The notes under the pieces: generated by a model
Seen by the model: only the letters and a program-made list of their open reading frames with translations
The model's database searches: none
Told to the model about the DNA's origin: nothing
In this document: in pieces, positions 63,001 to 64,000 of the stretch
How positions within the stretch are numbered: position 1 is the first letter of the stretch
Layout: every line of letters starts with the position of its first letter
Assembly: GCA_016630905.1 (NCBI GenBank)
Contig: WBMQ01000012.1
Coordinates: 1,419,680 to 1,483,679, forward strand
DNA length: 64,000 nt
Source: Capillidium heterosporum
Lineage: Eukaryota; Entomophthoromycota; Entomophthoromycetes; Entomophthorales; Capillidiaceae
Reading direction: 5' to 3'
Position numbers and translations under genes: made by a program

Positions 63001-64000
63001 AGTGGTAAGAAGAGCAGAGAAAGGGGAGGAGTAAGCACCTGCGGTGCTTACAGAAAGGAACAGTGGTAAGAAGAGCAGAGAAAGGGGAGAAGTAAGCACC
63101 TGCGGTGCTTACAGAAAGGAACAGTGGTAAGAAGAGCAGAGAAAGGGAGGAGTAAGCACCTGCGGTGCTTACAGAAAGGAACAGTGGTAAGAAGAGCAGA
63201 GAAAGGGGAGGAGTAAGCACCTGCGGTGCTTACAGAAAGGAACAGTGGTAAGAAGAGCAGAGAAAGGGGAGGAAGTAAGCACCTGCGGTGCTTACAGAAA
63301 GGAACAGTGGTAAGAAGAGCAGAGAAAGGGGAGGAGTAAGCACCTGCGGTGCTTACAGAAAGGAACAGTGGTAAGAAGAGCAGAGAAAGGGGAGAAGTAA
63401 GCACCTGCGGTGCTTACAGAAAGGAACAGTGGTAAGAAGAGCAGAGAAAGGGGAGAAGTAAGCACCTGCGGTGCTTACAGAAAGGAACAGTGGTAAGAAG
63501 AGCAGAGAAAGGGGAGAAGTAAGCACCTGCGGTGCTTACAGAAAGGAACAGTGGTAAGAAGAGCAGAGAAAGGGGAGAGTAAGCACCTGCGGTGCTTACA
63601 GAAAGGAACAGTGGTAAGAAGAGCAGAGAAAGGGGAGAAGTAAGCACCTGCGGTGCTTACAGAAAGGAACAGTGGTAAGAAGAGCAGAGAAAGGGGAGGA
63701 AGTAAGCACCTGCGGTGCTTACAGAAAGGAACAGTGGTAAGAAGAGCAGAGAAAGGGGAGAAGTAAGCACCTGCGGTGCTTACAGAAAGGAACAGTGGTA
63801 AGAAGAGCAGAGAAAGGGGAGAAGTAAGCACCTGCGGTGCTTACAGAAAGGAACAGTGGTAAGAAGAGCAGAGAAAGGGGAGAAGTAAGCACCTGCGGTG
63901 CTTACAGAAAGGAACAGTGGTAAGAAGAGCAGAGAAAGGGGAGAAGTAAGCACCTGCGGTGCTTACAGAAAGGAACAGTGGTACGACGAGCAGAGAAAGG
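60043..64000. repeat. Satellite type II: about 65 units of 61 bp, to window end
   Basis: Each unit is a 21-bp palindrome with arms GTAAGCACC and GGTGCTTAC around TGC, followed by a 40-bp nearly all-purine spacer (AGAAAGGAACAGTGGTAAGA then AGAGCAGAGAAAGGGGAGAA). The period of 61 bp holds from about 60360 to the end, with the array running out of the window. The first five or six units (60060-60360) carry many single-base indels; the rest are almost identical apart from GAA/GGA/GAGT spacer-end variants. Confidence 0.95.

Noticed and set aside
60075-63831. Many leftward frames of 77-118 codons in the 61-bp array
   Set aside because: These are identical satellite translations that close after three to six units. 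There is no start context, no conservation and no codon bias.
57949-64000. CRISPR-like array of palindromic repeats
   Set aside because: The segments between palindromes are themselves identical repeats rather than variable spacers, there are no cas genes, and the genome is eukaryotic.
57949-64000. Telomeric repeat or rDNA spacer
   Set aside because: The units are 58-61 bp without a short G-rich telomere motif, and no rRNA sequence is present in the window.

Overview
The window is nuclear DNA of a fungus. The evidence is nine recognisable eukaryotic genes with many very short introns (about 37-60 nt, GT...AG with one GC...AG): a cell-wall MAP kinase, mitochondrial DNA polymerase gamma, a fungal TGL-type patatin lipase, Sac3, Cms1, Cmr1 and ribosomal protein eL43. 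An MLKL-like pseudokinase fused to Sel1 repeats and a SAMHD1-like HD hydrolase fit an early-diverging (Mucoromycota-like) lineage better than a yeast or Pezizomycotina, but I cannot fix the taxon from this sequence alone.

Layout: (1) 1-25.7 kb is gene-rich. In order: MLKL-like pseudokinase/Sel1 (-), MIP1 (+), SLT2-type MAP kinase (+), TGL-type lipase (+), a solo LTR, SAC3 (+), CMS1 (-), SAMHD1-like HD protein (+), CMR1 (-). Exon structures were worked out by hand from reading-frame continuity and family motifs. (2) 25.7-53.8 kb is extremely AT-rich and has no open frame of 60 codons. Much of it is a graveyard of nested solo LTRs from at least four families (called A-D here). They carry 5-bp target-site duplications and heavy C-to-T / G-to-A decay that looks like repeat-induced point mutation. 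A stretch of about 5.7 kb (34.0-39.7 kb) is AT-rich but shows no recognised LTR. (3) 54.2-54.7 kb holds one healthy three-exon gene, eL43, as an island. (4) 56.7-64.0 kb, running off the window end, is a satellite of about 100 units. It has a degenerate left edge interrupted by a little-mutated solo LTR, then about 36 units of 58 bp, then about 65 units of 61 bp. Each unit alternates a 21-bp hairpin palindrome with a purine-rich spacer, and the palindrome arms have changed in a compensated way between unit types.

The genes are housekeeping and signalling functions rather than a pathway cluster. Two concern dNTP/mtDNA economy (polymerase gamma and the SAMHD1-like hydrolase). Two genes need a recoding event, a sequence error or a mutation to read through: MIP1 needs two +1 shifts and the HD gene has an in-frame TAA. 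The most unusual elements are the covarying palindromic satellite, the MLKL-like protein, the MIP1 frameshifts and the mutated LTR block with its gene island.
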